Below, in pieces: positions 55,975-64,000 of a stretch of 64,000 bases of DNA. This DNA comes from JAXLYE01 sp046351595 (GTDB lineage Bacteria > Myxococcota_A > Polyangia > Palsa-1104 > JAEUJZ01). A program made the position numbers and the translations under genes. The stretch is taken from positions 806,001 to 870,000 of the forward strand of contig JAXLYE010000001.1 in NCBI GenBank assembly GCA_046351595.1, read 5' to 3'. Positions within the stretch are counted from its first letter, which is position 1. Each line of letters opens with the position of its first letter. A model generated the notes under the pieces. That model had not been told where the DNA came from. It worked only from the letters and a program-made list of their open reading frames with translations, and did no database searches.

Positions 55975-57054
55975 ATGAGCGATGCGTCGTCCGTAAACCC
56001 TGATCGGCCCGGACCGCCCGGACCGCCCGGCCTGGCCAGCCCCGGTGACCAGCCGCCGGCCGCCGGCCCGGTCCCGACCGCGCTGCCCGAGGGGGACCCG
56101 ACCACGCGGCAGCCCCTGACCACGCTGCGCGGCATCCCCGTCGTCTCCAGCGCGCCCGCGCCCGCGGTGTCCGACGACTCGGCCCGGCGCGGACCGCTGC
56201 GCAACCTGCCGCCGCCCGGGGCGCCGCTGCCGATGGCATCGATCCCCTCGATCCCCTCGGGCACCAGCCCGGCGCGACCGGCGGCGATCATGGCCGGCGA
56301 TCTGACCGACCCGATCAGCCACGAGATGGTCATGGCGGTCAGCCGCTTCCTGCGCCCGGCGCGGGCCCTGCCCGACGACGCGGTGCAGCCGCTGCGCGGC
56401 GACGTGCTCTTGGCCTACGACAACGTCGTGCGCGGCGTCGACGCTGTCCTGCCGCACGAGGAGCATTTGCGCGAGGCGCTGCCGCTGGTCGACTTCCGCA
56501 TCCTGCGCGAGCTGCCGCAGCTCGCTCTGGCGACGAGCTTTGCCGCCTCGCAGGTCGACCGCCAGGCGCGCGGCCAGGTGACGCCGCTGCTCGCCCGCGC
56601 CGTGCACCTGCGCAAGCTCCTGCTCACCGCCGCCGAGATGCTGGTGCTCTCGGGCGACCTGGTCGATCAGGACCTCGAGAAGATCCGCCGCGGCAGCGGG
56701 CCGCTCGACACCGCCAACGACTGCATCGACCTGGCGGCGCTGTTCCGCATGCACGACGGGGCGCGCCGGCGCACCGTGCTCACCGACGAGCTGCTCAACG
56801 AGGCGCAGGAGCTCGGCTCGCACCTGCTCAAGCTGGTCTCGGCGCGCAGCAGCCGCCGCCGCACCACGCTGCCGCCCAGCGATCCCAGCGTGCAGCTGCG
56901 CGACCGCCTGTGGACCCTCTTGAACCTGCGACACCGTGAGCTGCGTCGCGTCGGGATGTGGCTGTTCATGGACGAGGTGGACGCGCACGTGCCGCGCATC
57001 CTCGCCCGACCTACCGAGCCCAAGCTCGACGATCCGCCCCGGTCGGGGCCGTAG
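55975..57054 (+). CDS. Protein of unknown function with Pro-rich N-terminus
   Basis: 359 residues. The first 105 residues are disordered and Pro/Ala-rich (GPPGPPGLASPGDQPPAAGP). The rest is helical: HEMVMAVSRFLRPARALPDD, DVLLAYDNVVRGVDAVLPHE, and QELGSHLLKLVSARSSRRR. No catalytic signature, no signal peptide. Not recognised. It lies directly before the STAND-WD40 gene (176 bp) on the same strand and could be its partner, but a separate promoter is possible. Confidence 0.72.
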   Translation: MSDASSVNPDRPGPPGPPGLASPGDQPPAAGPVPTALPEGDPTTRQPLTTLRGIPVVSSAPAPAVSDDSARRGPLRNLPPPGAPLPMASIPSIPSGTSPARPAAIMAGDLTDPISHEMVMAVSRFLRPARALPDDAVQPLRGDVLLAYDNVVRGVDAVLPHEEHLREALPLVDFRILRELPQLALATSFAASQVDRQARGQVTPLLARAVHLRKLLLTAAEMLVLSGDLVDQDLEKIRRGSGPLDTANDCIDLAALFRMHDGARRRTVLTDELLNEAQELGSHLLKLVSARSSRRRTTLPPSDPSVQLRDRLWTLLNLRHRELRRVGMWLFMDEVDAHVPRILARPTEPKLDDPPRSGP

Positions 57055-57230
57055 CGCGGCCCTCCTACTCGTCGCTGGCCGCCGCTGGCCGTCGCTGGAG
57101 TCGATGAGGACCGGGCTCCGGCAGGACCGTACATCGGGGGCCTTCTCTGCGCGGTGGCGCCGAAACTTCCGCGCTCACGACGCATTTTCCGGTTGAAAGC
57201 GCCCAGTATCTTCGGGTCCCCTAAAAAGGG

Positions 57231-60200
57231 ATGACGAGCGACGGTTCAGCGAACCCCTACCCTGGACTGGCCCCGCTCCTCGAAGGTGACGTCGAGCGGT
57301 TCCACGGCCGTCGGAAGCTGCTCGGGCGGCTGCTCGAGGCGCTGAAGTCGCGGCGCTGCGTGGTCGTCCTCGGACCTCCGGGAGCGGGCAAGACGTCGCT
57401 GGTGCGAGCCGGCGCGGTGCCGGCGCTGCGCCGCGAGCTCGGCGACTCGCTGCTGGTGCTGCGCCTCGGGCACCCGGGCCTGCAGCCGTTTGCGCAGCTC
57501 GAGCGCCAGGGCCTGTCGCGCCCGGCCGAGGACCTGCCGGCGGCGGTGCGCGAGCTCGCGGCCGAGCTCGGGTCGCGGCGGGCGCTGTTCATCTGCGACC
57601 ACATGGAAGAGCTCTTGTTCCAGGCCGGCGTCGCGCAGCAGAACCTCTTGGCGCAGATCCTGAGCCTCTCCGAGGCCGCGGGCAGCCAGCGCGCGGGCGC
57701 CGGGCACGCCGGCCTCGAGATCTCGCTGCTGCTCGTCATGCGCGGCGACTGCATGAACGCGGCCTCGGCGATGGCGCCGGGGCTGCTGCCGCTCGTCGAG
57801 GAGGGGGCGCTGCTCTTGTCCGGCGCGCTCGAGATCGGCGAGTGGACCGAGATGGTGCTGGCGCCGGCACGCGCCCACGGCATCCCCGTCGACGACGGGC
57901 TGCTCGAGGCCATCGGCAACGACCTCAACGAGCACACCGCGGCGCGGCGCGCGGGCCGGCGCTCGGACGCGGCGCTGCCGCTGTTGCAGGCGGCGCTGCG
58001 GCGGATGTGGGAGGCGCGCCGCGGCGCCGGCCCGGAGCTGCCGCTGACCGCCGAGGACTACACGGCCACCGGCGGCATCACGCGGGCGCTGTGCGAGACC
58101 TCGGAGGCGGCCTGGCTGGCGCAGCCGCACCGCCTGCAGACCGTGCAGAAGCGCATCCTGCTGTCGCTCCTGCACACGCGCGGGCCGTCGGCGAACGCGC
58201 TGGTCCTGCCGCGGCCGCGCAGCTTCGAGGAGCTGGAGCGCCTGGTCGAGGCGCCGCGCCCCCCCGGCGAGGCCGCCGATCGCCACTCGCCCGAGGGAGG
58301 CGCCGGCACGCAGCCGCACGTACCGATCGAAGAGGCGCTCGGCCGCCTGGTGCAGGCCGGACTGGTCCACCGCGATCCCGACGACGACGCGGTCGAGCTG
58401 GCGTCCGCGGCGCTGCTCACCGAGTGGCGCGACCTGTCGCGCTGGCCCGAGGAGGAGCGGCGCTTCGAGGCCTGGCAGCAGGAGATGTGCGCGATGCTGC
58501 CGTCGCTGAGCAGCCAGTCCTCGTACGGCGCCGGGCCGCCCTCGCTGATCAACGCCTTCGGCGCCTCGGGCCACAGCCTCGGCGGCACCAGCGTCCCCGG
58601 CGTGTACCTGTCCGGCTTCCGCCTCGCCGAGGCCGAGCGCTGGCTGACCGAGCGCCCCGGCCAGATCGACCCGCGCGTCGCCCGCTTCATCAGCGCCTCG
58701 GCGGCGGTGCAGGCGCGGCGGGCCCAGGGCGCGAGCCACAATACGCCGCCGCTGCCGCAGTCGCCGGAGCGGCCGATCCTGATCGTCGGGCTGGCGCTGA
58801 CGGCGCTGGTGCTGTTCGGGACGCTCATCTTCCAGAGCCGGCGCGTGCAGCAGCGCAGCGAGCGCGCCGAGGCCGAGCTGGCGCAGGAGCGCGGCGGTCG
58901 CGCGGCCCTTCTGGTCAAGCAGCCCGGCCAGGACGGCGCGGCGCTGTCGCTGGCCATCTCCGCGGTGGCGCCCAGCCTGCGCAGCGGCCGCACCGTGCCG
59001 CCGCTGGCGAAGGAAGGCCTGATGCTGACCTTCGGCGCGGCCAAGAACTCGCTGCCGCTGTTCGGCCACACCGACCGCGTCGAGCTCGCGACCTTCGACC
59101 TCTCGGGCGAGCTGGTGCTGACCGGCAGCCAGGATCAGACCGCGCGCGTCTGGAACGCGCACACCGGCCAGCCGCTGCAGGTGCTCTCGGGGCACCGCGG
59201 CATCATCTCGTGGTGCACCTTCGCGCCCGACGGCACGCGCGCGCTGACGACGAGCGCCGACGGCACGGCCCGGGTCTGGGAGCCGCGCACCGGGGCGCTC
59301 CTTCTGACGCTCAGCGGCCACACCGGCCAGATCGACATGGGCGCCTTCTCGGCCACCGGCGAGCGCGTCGTCACCGTCAGCCACGACCACTCGGCGCGGG
59401 TCTGGGACAGCCGCTCGGGCAAGCTGCTCGCGACCTTCTTGGGCCACACCGACCGCGTGCCCATCGCCGCGTTCTTGCCCGACGGCCGCACCGTGGTGAC
59501 CGGGAGCTTCGACACGACCGTGCGGCTGTGGGACGGCGAGAGCGGCACCCAGCGCCGCGTCCTCACCGGCCACACCCACCACGTCAACCTGATCGCCGTC
59601 TCGCCCGACGGGCAGCGCCTGGTCAGCGGCAGCTGGGACGGCACGGCGCGGCTGTGGTTCCTCGGGCCGCAGGATCTGGGGCAGCCGCAGCGGCAGGGCC
59701 ACCCGGTGCTGCCGCCGGCCGAGCCGATCGTCCTGGAGCACGGCTCGCCGCTGCACGTCATCACCTTCTCGCCCGACGGGCAGCTCATCGCGACCAGCGG
59801 CAAGGACGGCACCGTGCGGCTGTGGGACGGCCGCACCGGCCAGGCGCTGGCGTCGCTCTCGGGTCACGAGGGCACCGTCGACGGACTCGCCTTCGCGCCG
59901 GACGGCCGCACGCTGGTGACCGCCGGCGTCGATCGCAGCGTGCGGCTGTGGGACGTGCGCAGCCGCCGCAACGTCGCGGTGCTGTACGGCCACGGCGGCG
60001 AGATCTGGATGGCGGCCTTCGCCCCGGGCGGCGGCCGCGTCGTCACCGCCTCGTCGGACCTGACCGCGCGCATCTGGGACGTGCGCGCCGGCCAGCCGCA
60101 GTCGGTGCTGCCCGGCCACACCCGCATGATCAACGACGCCGCCTTCTCGCCCGACGGCAGCCGCATCGTCAGCGCCAGCGACGACCACACCGCGCGGCTG

Positions 60201-61070
60201 TGGCGCTGGCCCGGCGGCACGCCCATCGCCGAGCTGACCGCGCACCGCCACATGGTCTCCTCGGCCATCTTCTCGCCCGACGGCAAGCTGGTGGCCACCG
60301 CGAGCAGCGACTACACCGTGCGGCTGTGGGACGGGCAGACCGGCGCGCCGCTGCGCACGCTCGCAGGCCACACCGACTCGGTCACCGGCATCGGCTTCTC
60401 GCCCGACGGTCAGTTCCTGCTCTCGGGCGGCTCAGATCGGACGCTGCGGCTGTGGGACATCAAGACCGGCGAGGAGCGCCGCGTGGTGCCCGGCTTCGGC
60501 GGCCAGATCCCGCTCATCACCTTCTCGCCCGACGGGCAGCTGGTGCTGGTCGCGGTTTCCGACGGCGAGACCTGCCTGCTCGACGGGCGGACGCTGCAGA
60601 AGGTGCGCTCGCTGCCGACCGAGCAGGTCGCGGTGCACGCCGCCGTGTTCCAGCCGAGCGACGCCGGCCTGCGCCTGATCACCGCGGGCGCGGATCGCCA
60701 GGTGCGGCTGTGGGACGTGCAGACCGGCCGGCCGCTGCGCGTGCTGCAGCGCTTCACCGACGCGGTGCAGTCGGTGGCCCTGTCGCCGCGCGGCGACCGC
60801 CTGCTCATCGTCGGCAAGGACCGCTCGGTGCAGCTGTGGGATCTGTCGACGGAGATGCCGCTGGCGGTGCTGCCGACGTTCCCGTCGCGGCTGACCGTCG
60901 CCGCCTACGCGCCGCCCGACGGCCGCTACTTCCTGCTCGGCGGCAGCGACGGCACGCTGCATGTCTATGCCGACGACTACAAGTCCAACCTCGCGGGCAC
61001 CCTGACCGACGCCTGCAACCGCCTGCGCTACCAGCCCGAGTTCAACGAGGTCCGCCGCTTCTGTCCCTAA
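57231..61070 (+). CDS. STAND NTPase with transmembrane helix and 14-15 WD40 repeats
   Basis: 1279 residues. The N-terminal NPYPGLAPLLEGDVERFHGR is the typical entry to novel-STAND (nSTAND1) P-loop modules. Walker A is GPPGAGKTS (about residue 47-55) and Walker B is ALFICDHMEELLF. A winged-helix-like region follows, then one helix near residue 516 (ILIVGLALTALVLFGTLIF). About 14-15 WD40 blades (GHTDRV...VRLWDGRTG pattern) form probably two propellers. The end ACNRLRYQPEFNEVRRFC is a recurrent C-terminal module of such proteins. It is likely a ligand-sensing, oligomerising switch; whether in immunity or development is open. Confidence 0.9.
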   Translation: MTSDGSANPYPGLAPLLEGDVERFHGRRKLLGRLLEALKSRRCVVVLGPPGAGKTSLVRAGAVPALRRELGDSLLVLRLGHPGLQPFAQLERQGLSRPAEDLPAAVRELAAELGSRRALFICDHMEELLFQAGVAQQNLLAQILSLSEAAGSQRAGAGHAGLEISLLLVMRGDCMNAASAMAPGLLPLVEEGALLLSGALEIGEWTEMVLAPARAHGIPVDDGLLEAIGNDLNEHTAARRAGRRSDAALPLLQAALRRMWEARRGAGPELPLTAEDYTATGGITRALCETSEAAWLAQPHRLQTVQKRILLSLLHTRGPSANALVLPRPRSFEELERLVEAPRPPGEAADRHSPEGGAGTQPHVPIEEALGRLVQAGLVHRDPDDDAVELASAALLTEWRDLSRWPEEERRFEAWQQEMCAMLPSLSSQSSYGAGPPSLINAFGASGHSLGGTSVPGVYLSGFRLAEAERWLTERPGQIDPRVARFISASAAVQARRAQGASHNTPPLPQSPERPILIVGLALTALVLFGTLIFQSRRVQQRSERAEAELAQERGGRAALLVKQPGQDGAALSLAISAVAPSLRSGRTVPPLAKEGLMLTFGAAKNSLPLFGHTDRVELATFDLSGELVLTGSQDQTARVWNAHTGQPLQVLSGHRGIISWCTFAPDGTRALTTSADGTARVWEPRTGALLLTLSGHTGQIDMGAFSATGERVVTVSHDHSARVWDSRSGKLLATFLGHTDRVPIAAFLPDGRTVVTGSFDTTVRLWDGESGTQRRVLTGHTHHVNLIAVSPDGQRLVSGSWDGTARLWFLGPQDLGQPQRQGHPVLPPAEPIVLEHGSPLHVITFSPDGQLIATSGKDGTVRLWDGRTGQALASLSGHEGTVDGLAFAPDGRTLVTAGVDRSVRLWDVRSRRNVAVLYGHGGEIWMAAFAPGGGRVVTASSDLTARIWDVRAGQPQSVLPGHTRMINDAAFSPDGSRIVSASDDHTARLWRWPGGTPIAELTAHRHMVSSAIFSPDGKLVATASSDYTVRLWDGQTGAPLRTLAGHTDSVTGIGFSPDGQFLLSGGSDRTLRLWDIKTGEERRVVPGFGGQIPLITFSPDGQLVLVAVSDGETCLLDGRTLQKVRSLPTEQVAVHAAVFQPSDAGLRLITAGADRQVRLWDVQTGRPLRVLQRFTDAVQSVALSPRGDRLLIVGKDRSVQLWDLSTEMPLAVLPTFPSRLTVAAYAPPDGRYFLLGGSDGTLHVYADDYKSNLAGTLTDACNRLRYQPEFNEVRRFCP

Positions 61071-61256
61071 AACCAGCGCGCCACCAGCGCGCCACCCGCC
61101 GCCGCGCGCCCCGTCCCCTGTCCCCATGCCGCAGCGCGTCACGGAGCGTCGGATCTGGTGTCATCTGGGTTGTGGTGCGAGGCGACTCCGCTACAAGATG
61201 GTCCTATCGAACGGCCGCATGGCCAAACCGCCTCTCCCGGCGCGACAGGATCGAAC

Positions 61257-61505
61257 ATGCTCAGTACGCCTTCTCTCGACCCGCAGGCAGCCTCGGCGCT
61301 GCGTCCCCAGATCGTGACCCTCGTCAGCCCGGCGACCCGGCTCGCCGGCTCGCGCCGGGACCAGCCGACGTCGCCGACGCCGCCGCGCACCGAGGAGCGC
61401 CCGCTGACCTTCGACGACATCGCCCGCATCGGGGACACCAAGGCCGACGATGACGCCGACGGCGAGGGGCAGTCGAGCACCAAGGGCACCGGCTCCGCCG
61501 GCTGA
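61257..61505 (+). CDS. Small polar protein of unknown function
   Basis: 82 residues from ATG 61257 (AGGA seven nt upstream). Begins LSTPSLDPQAASALRPQIV, then RPLTFDDIARIGD and an acidic/Gly-Ser-rich tail (DDDADGEGQSSTKGTGSAG). No signal peptide or helix. It may be a real small gene or a leader before the pnc operon; coding is supported only by codon bias and the ribosome-binding site. Confidence 0.5.
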   Translation: MLSTPSLDPQAASALRPQIVTLVSPATRLAGSRRDQPTSPTPPRTEERPLTFDDIARIGDTKADDDADGEGQSSTKGTGSAG

Positions 61506-61598
61506 GGCCCGCGCGCCGCGGCCTGGCCCGACGCGGCCGCCCGCGATCGCATTCCAGGCAGAGATTCTGACGGATACTCTGGTTTGCGGAGACCCCCG

Positions 61599-62324
61599 AT
61601 GAGCAGCACGCAGCCCCCGCCGGCGCCGACGTCCGCACCGAGCTCCCCCGCGGTGCCGCCGGCGCCGACGGACCTCTTGCCGGATCCGCGCTACGACGCG
61701 CTCCTGGTCATCGACCTGCAGCCCGACTTCATGCCGGGCGGCGCGCTGGCCGTGGCCGGCGGCGACGAGGTGGTGGCGCCGATTGCCGAGCTGCTGCCGC
61801 GCTTCCAGACGGTGGTGGTGACGCAGGACTGGCACCCGGCCGGGCACGTCTCGTTCGCCAGCCAGCACGGCGTCACGCCGTTCTCGAGCCGGCCGCTCTA
61901 CGGCGGCGAGCAGGTGATGTGGCCTGATCACTGCGTCCAGGGCTCGCCCGGCGCGGCGCTGCACCCGGGGCTGCCGCTCGATCGGGCGACGCTGCTGCTG
62001 CGCAAGGGCAGCTACCCCGACACCGACTCGTACTCGGCCTTCCGCGAGAACCTCGGGCCCGACGGGCAGCGCCGCACGACCGGGCTCGGCGCGTGGCTCA
62101 AGGCGCGCGGCATCCGCCGCGTCTTTTTGTGCGGCCTGGCCCGCGACTTCTGCGTCACCTGGAGCGCGCTCGACGCGGTGGCCGAGGGCCTCCAGGTGGT
62201 GGTGCTCGACGACCTGACGCGCGCGGTGTTCCCCGAGCGCGCCGCCGAGACCGACGCCGCGTTCGCGGCCGCCGGCATCGTGCACGTGGACAGCCGCGCC
62301 GTGCGCGCCGGGAGCCCGCGGTGA
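61599..62324 (+). CDS. pncA: Nicotinamidase
   Basis: 241 residues from ATG with GGAG upstream. An Ala/Pro-rich leader of about 30 residues precedes the isochorismatase-like fold. The catalytic triad is Asp in LLVIDLQPDFMPGGALAV, Lys in LLRKGS and Cys in LARDFCVTWSALDA; the metal site is TQDWHPAGHVSF. It hydrolyses nicotinamide to nicotinate. Its stop overlaps the pncB start (GTGA), so the two are translationally coupled. A TACTCT box lies 19 nt before the ATG. Confidence 0.96.
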   Translation: MSSTQPPPAPTSAPSSPAVPPAPTDLLPDPRYDALLVIDLQPDFMPGGALAVAGGDEVVAPIAELLPRFQTVVVTQDWHPAGHVSFASQHGVTPFSSRPLYGGEQVMWPDHCVQGSPGAALHPGLPLDRATLLLRKGSYPDTDSYSAFRENLGPDGQRRTTGLGAWLKARGIRRVFLCGLARDFCVTWSALDAVAEGLQVVVLDDLTRAVFPERAAETDAAFAAAGIVHVDSRAVRAGSPR

Positions 62325-63844
62325 GCCTGGGCACGCTCGGTATCGACGTCTACCAGCTGACCACGCTCATCGCCCACGCGGCCGACGGGCGGTCGCTGCT
62401 CTCGGACCCCGACGCCGGCGGCCAGCTCGGCATGTGCTTCTTCTTCCGCCGCCTGCCGCGCAACCGCCGCTTCGTGCTGTCGTGCGGGCTGCGCAGCCTG
62501 CTCGAGCACTGCCAGGCGATGCGCCTTGCGCCCGACGAGCTGCGCACGATCGAGGAGCACCCGCTGCTCGGTCCGGCGCTGCGCAGCGAGCCGGGGCAGC
62601 GGGTGCGCGCGGCGCTGGCCAGCCTCGACGGCTTCGTCGGCGACATCGACGCGCTGCCCGAGGGCACGCCGGCCTTCGCCGGCCCGGCCCGGCGCACCGA
62701 CGGCACCCCGGTGCTGATCGGCGACGTCCCGCTGCACGCGTATACGCCGCTTTTGCAGGTCCGCACCGGCCTGGTCTGCGCCAAGCTGATCGAGACGCCG
62801 TGGCTGTCGCGGATCAACTACCTGTCGATGGTGGCGTCCAAGGCCGCGCGCGTGGTGCTGGCCAGCCGCAGCGACGGGCGCGAGCGCAGCGTATTAGAAT
62901 TTGGGCAAAGGCGGACGCACCCGCAGGCGGCGCTCGACGCGTCGTACGCGGCGTACATCGCCGGCTGCCACGCCACCAGCAACCTCGCCGCCACCCACGT
63001 CTACGGCATCCCGTCGGTCGGCACCATGGACCACTTCGCGGTGCAGGCGTCCGAGCGGCTGGTGACGCCGGTGCACGAGACCGAGGCCAACTTCTTCGCC
63101 CGCTTCTGCTCGCTGTTCCCGGGCGCGGCGACGCTGCTCGTCGACACCTACGACACCTGGAGCGGCATCGGACGCGCCGTGCGCGCCACCGGCCGGCGGC
63201 TGACCGGCGTGCGCCTGGACTCGAGCGTGACGCCCGAGGCGGTGCAGCGGGCCAAGCGCCTGCTCGGCGAGCTCGGGGCCGCGCATGCGCAGGTCATCGT
63301 CTCGGACGGTCTCGACGAGTACCGCGTGCGCGAGCTCGCGGCGGCCGGCGCGGACGGCTTCGGCGTCGGCGAGAACATCACCTGCTCGCCCGATGCGGCG
63401 ACCGGCGTCGGCGCCGTCGGCAAGCTGGTGCTCAACGGCCACGGCAAGCTGACGATGAAGCTGGCCCGCGGCTCGGGCAAGGCGACGCTGCCGGGGCTCC
63501 TGCAGTGCTACCGCTTCGGCGATCACGACCTCTTGACGCTCAGCAACGAGCCGCCGCCGCCGGGCGGCACGCCGCTGCTGCAGCCGGTGTGGCGCGGCCG
63601 CCGCCCCGTCGCGCCGTCGCCCGCGCCGGCGGTGATCCGCGAGCAGGTGCGCGCGCAGCTCGACGCGCTGCCGGCGGCGCTGCGCTCGATTGATCATCCA
63701 TCGCCGCCGCACCAGCCACCCGCCATCCCGCCCACGCCCTCGACGAGCGCCGTTCCCGGTGACGGCAGCGGCTGGCCGATCCTGATCTCGGATCGGCTGC
63801 ACCAGACCGTGCAGATGCTCGTCGCCGCGGCCACGACGGGCTGA
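62321..63844 (+). CDS. pncB: Nicotinate phosphoribosyltransferase
   Basis: 507 residues from GTG. Conserved NAPRTase features: DVYQLTT near the start, LEFGQRRTHPQAALDASYAAY, GIPSVGTMDHFAVQA (active-site His), DTYDTWSGI and RLDSSV. A Pro/Ser-rich insert lies near the C-terminus (HPSPPHQPPAIPPTPS). It converts nicotinate plus PRPP to nicotinate mononucleotide. The core motif VLEFGQRR is encoded by the rare run GTA-TTA-GAA-TTT-GGG-CAA-AGG at 62891-62911; TTA is otherwise hardly used here. Middle gene of the NAD-salvage operon. Confidence 0.95.
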   Translation: MSLGTLGIDVYQLTTLIAHAADGRSLLSDPDAGGQLGMCFFFRRLPRNRRFVLSCGLRSLLEHCQAMRLAPDELRTIEEHPLLGPALRSEPGQRVRAALASLDGFVGDIDALPEGTPAFAGPARRTDGTPVLIGDVPLHAYTPLLQVRTGLVCAKLIETPWLSRINYLSMVASKAARVVLASRSDGRERSVLEFGQRRTHPQAALDASYAAYIAGCHATSNLAATHVYGIPSVGTMDHFAVQASERLVTPVHETEANFFARFCSLFPGAATLLVDTYDTWSGIGRAVRATGRRLTGVRLDSSVTPEAVQRAKRLLGELGAAHAQVIVSDGLDEYRVRELAAAGADGFGVGENITCSPDAATGVGAVGKLVLNGHGKLTMKLARGSGKATLPGLLQCYRFGDHDLLTLSNEPPPPGGTPLLQPVWRGRRPVAPSPAPAVIREQVRAQLDALPAALRSIDHPSPPHQPPAIPPTPSTSAVPGDGSGWPILISDRLHQTVQMLVAAATTG

Positions 63845-63852
63845 CGCCCCAG

Positions 63853-63882
63853 GGCGAAAGTAAAAAAGGCGAAAGTAAAAAA
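63853..63882. repeat. 15-bp direct repeat between pncB and nadE
   Basis: Two perfect copies of GGCGAAAGTAAAAAA (63853-63867, 63868-63882), AT-rich, in the 56-bp gap. The second is followed by the purine-rich ribosome-binding region of nadE. Confidence 0.9.
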
Positions 63883-63900
63883 GCCGGTAGAAAGAAGCGC

Positions 63901-64000
63901 ATGCACCTCATCCGTCTCGGCCTCGCCAACCTCAACTCCACCGTCGGTGCTCCGCTCGACAACGCGGAGCTCGCGGCGGCGCTGTGCCACAAGCTGGCGC
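63901..64000 (+). CDS. nadE: Glutamine-dependent NAD synthetase, N-terminal fragment
   Basis: The first 33 residues (MHLIRLGLANLNSTVGAPLD...) match the start of the nitrilase-type glutaminase domain of glutamine-dependent NAD synthetases, as found in NadE of myxobacteria. The gene runs off the window. The position after pncA and pncB fits the last step of the Preiss-Handler pathway, amidation of nicotinate adenine dinucleotide. The gene call rests on the motif and context only; the NadD step is not in view. Confidence 0.7.
   Translation, partial: MHLIRLGLANLNSTVGAPLDNAELAAALCHKLA

Overview
The window is about 75% GC chromosomal DNA, almost certainly from a member of the Myxococcota (a deltaproteobacterial, myxobacteria-like lineage). 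The basis is the gene families: eukaryote-like Ser/Thr kinases, a PilZ single-domain protein, a stand-alone FHA protein, Cys-rich lipoproteins, a choice-of-anchor repeat protein with a MYXO-CTERM-like tail (Cys, one membrane helix, Arg-rich end) and a STAND-WD40 giant. No phage, plasmid, IS element, CRISPR array, tRNA or rRNA was found. The genus cannot be read from the sequence alone.

Layout. 1-6.4 kb: end of an unknown gene, a 22-bp tandem array, then on the minus strand a TPR protein, a PilZ protein, and a sugar ABC importer in which the binding protein and the MalF-type permease are fused (MalEF) with a MalK ATPase upstream but no MalG. 6.4-14.7 kb: a Gly-rich carboxypeptidase-regulatory-like repeat protein, a DUF2079 membrane protein, an acyl-CoA mutase large subunit with isobutyryl-CoA-mutase-type residues, two lipoproteins and an HD-domain protein. 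14.9-20.8 kb: a complete RND efflux operon (adaptor, pump, TolC-like channel). 20.9-22.2 kb: ornithine aminotransferase. 22.4-26.8 kb: a translationally coupled operon of lytic transglycosylase, FHA protein, Ser/Thr kinase and glyoxalase-II-like hydrolase. 26.9-34.7 kb: exported S8 protease, SDR, exported alpha/beta hydrolase, M4 metalloprotease lipoprotein, coiled-coil protein. 34.8-37 kb: metK, a small membrane protein, greA. 37-42 kb: a pseudokinase and an active kinase, convergent, both with a membrane helix at the extreme C-terminus. 42.5-50.4 kb: lipoprotein, fluoride channel, small anchored protein, large MYXO-CTERM protein, barrel-like protein, ComEC-like MBL lipoprotein. 50.5-51.0 kb: a 23-unit 21-bp tandem array. 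51-57 kb: serS, acyl-CoA synthetase, hydrolase, two unknowns. 57.2-61.1 kb: STAND-WD40 protein. 61.6 kb to the end: NAD salvage operon pncA-pncB-nadE (nadE runs off the window).

How genes work together. Clear functional units are the malK-malEF importer, the RND pump, the SLT-FHA-kinase-MBL operon (every start overlaps the preceding stop) and pncA-pncB-nadE (nicotinamide to nicotinate to NaMN, then amidation to NAD).

The two most unusual themes are non-coding. First, intergenic regions, mostly where two genes converge, carry private tandem arrays of 11, about 20, 21 or 22 bp, i.e. one or two DNA helical turns. Second, several genes without a Shine-Dalgarno sequence have a TANNNT box exactly 6 nt before the start codon, the geometry of leaderless transcripts. 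All functions are inferred from motifs and family knowledge; no database search was run.
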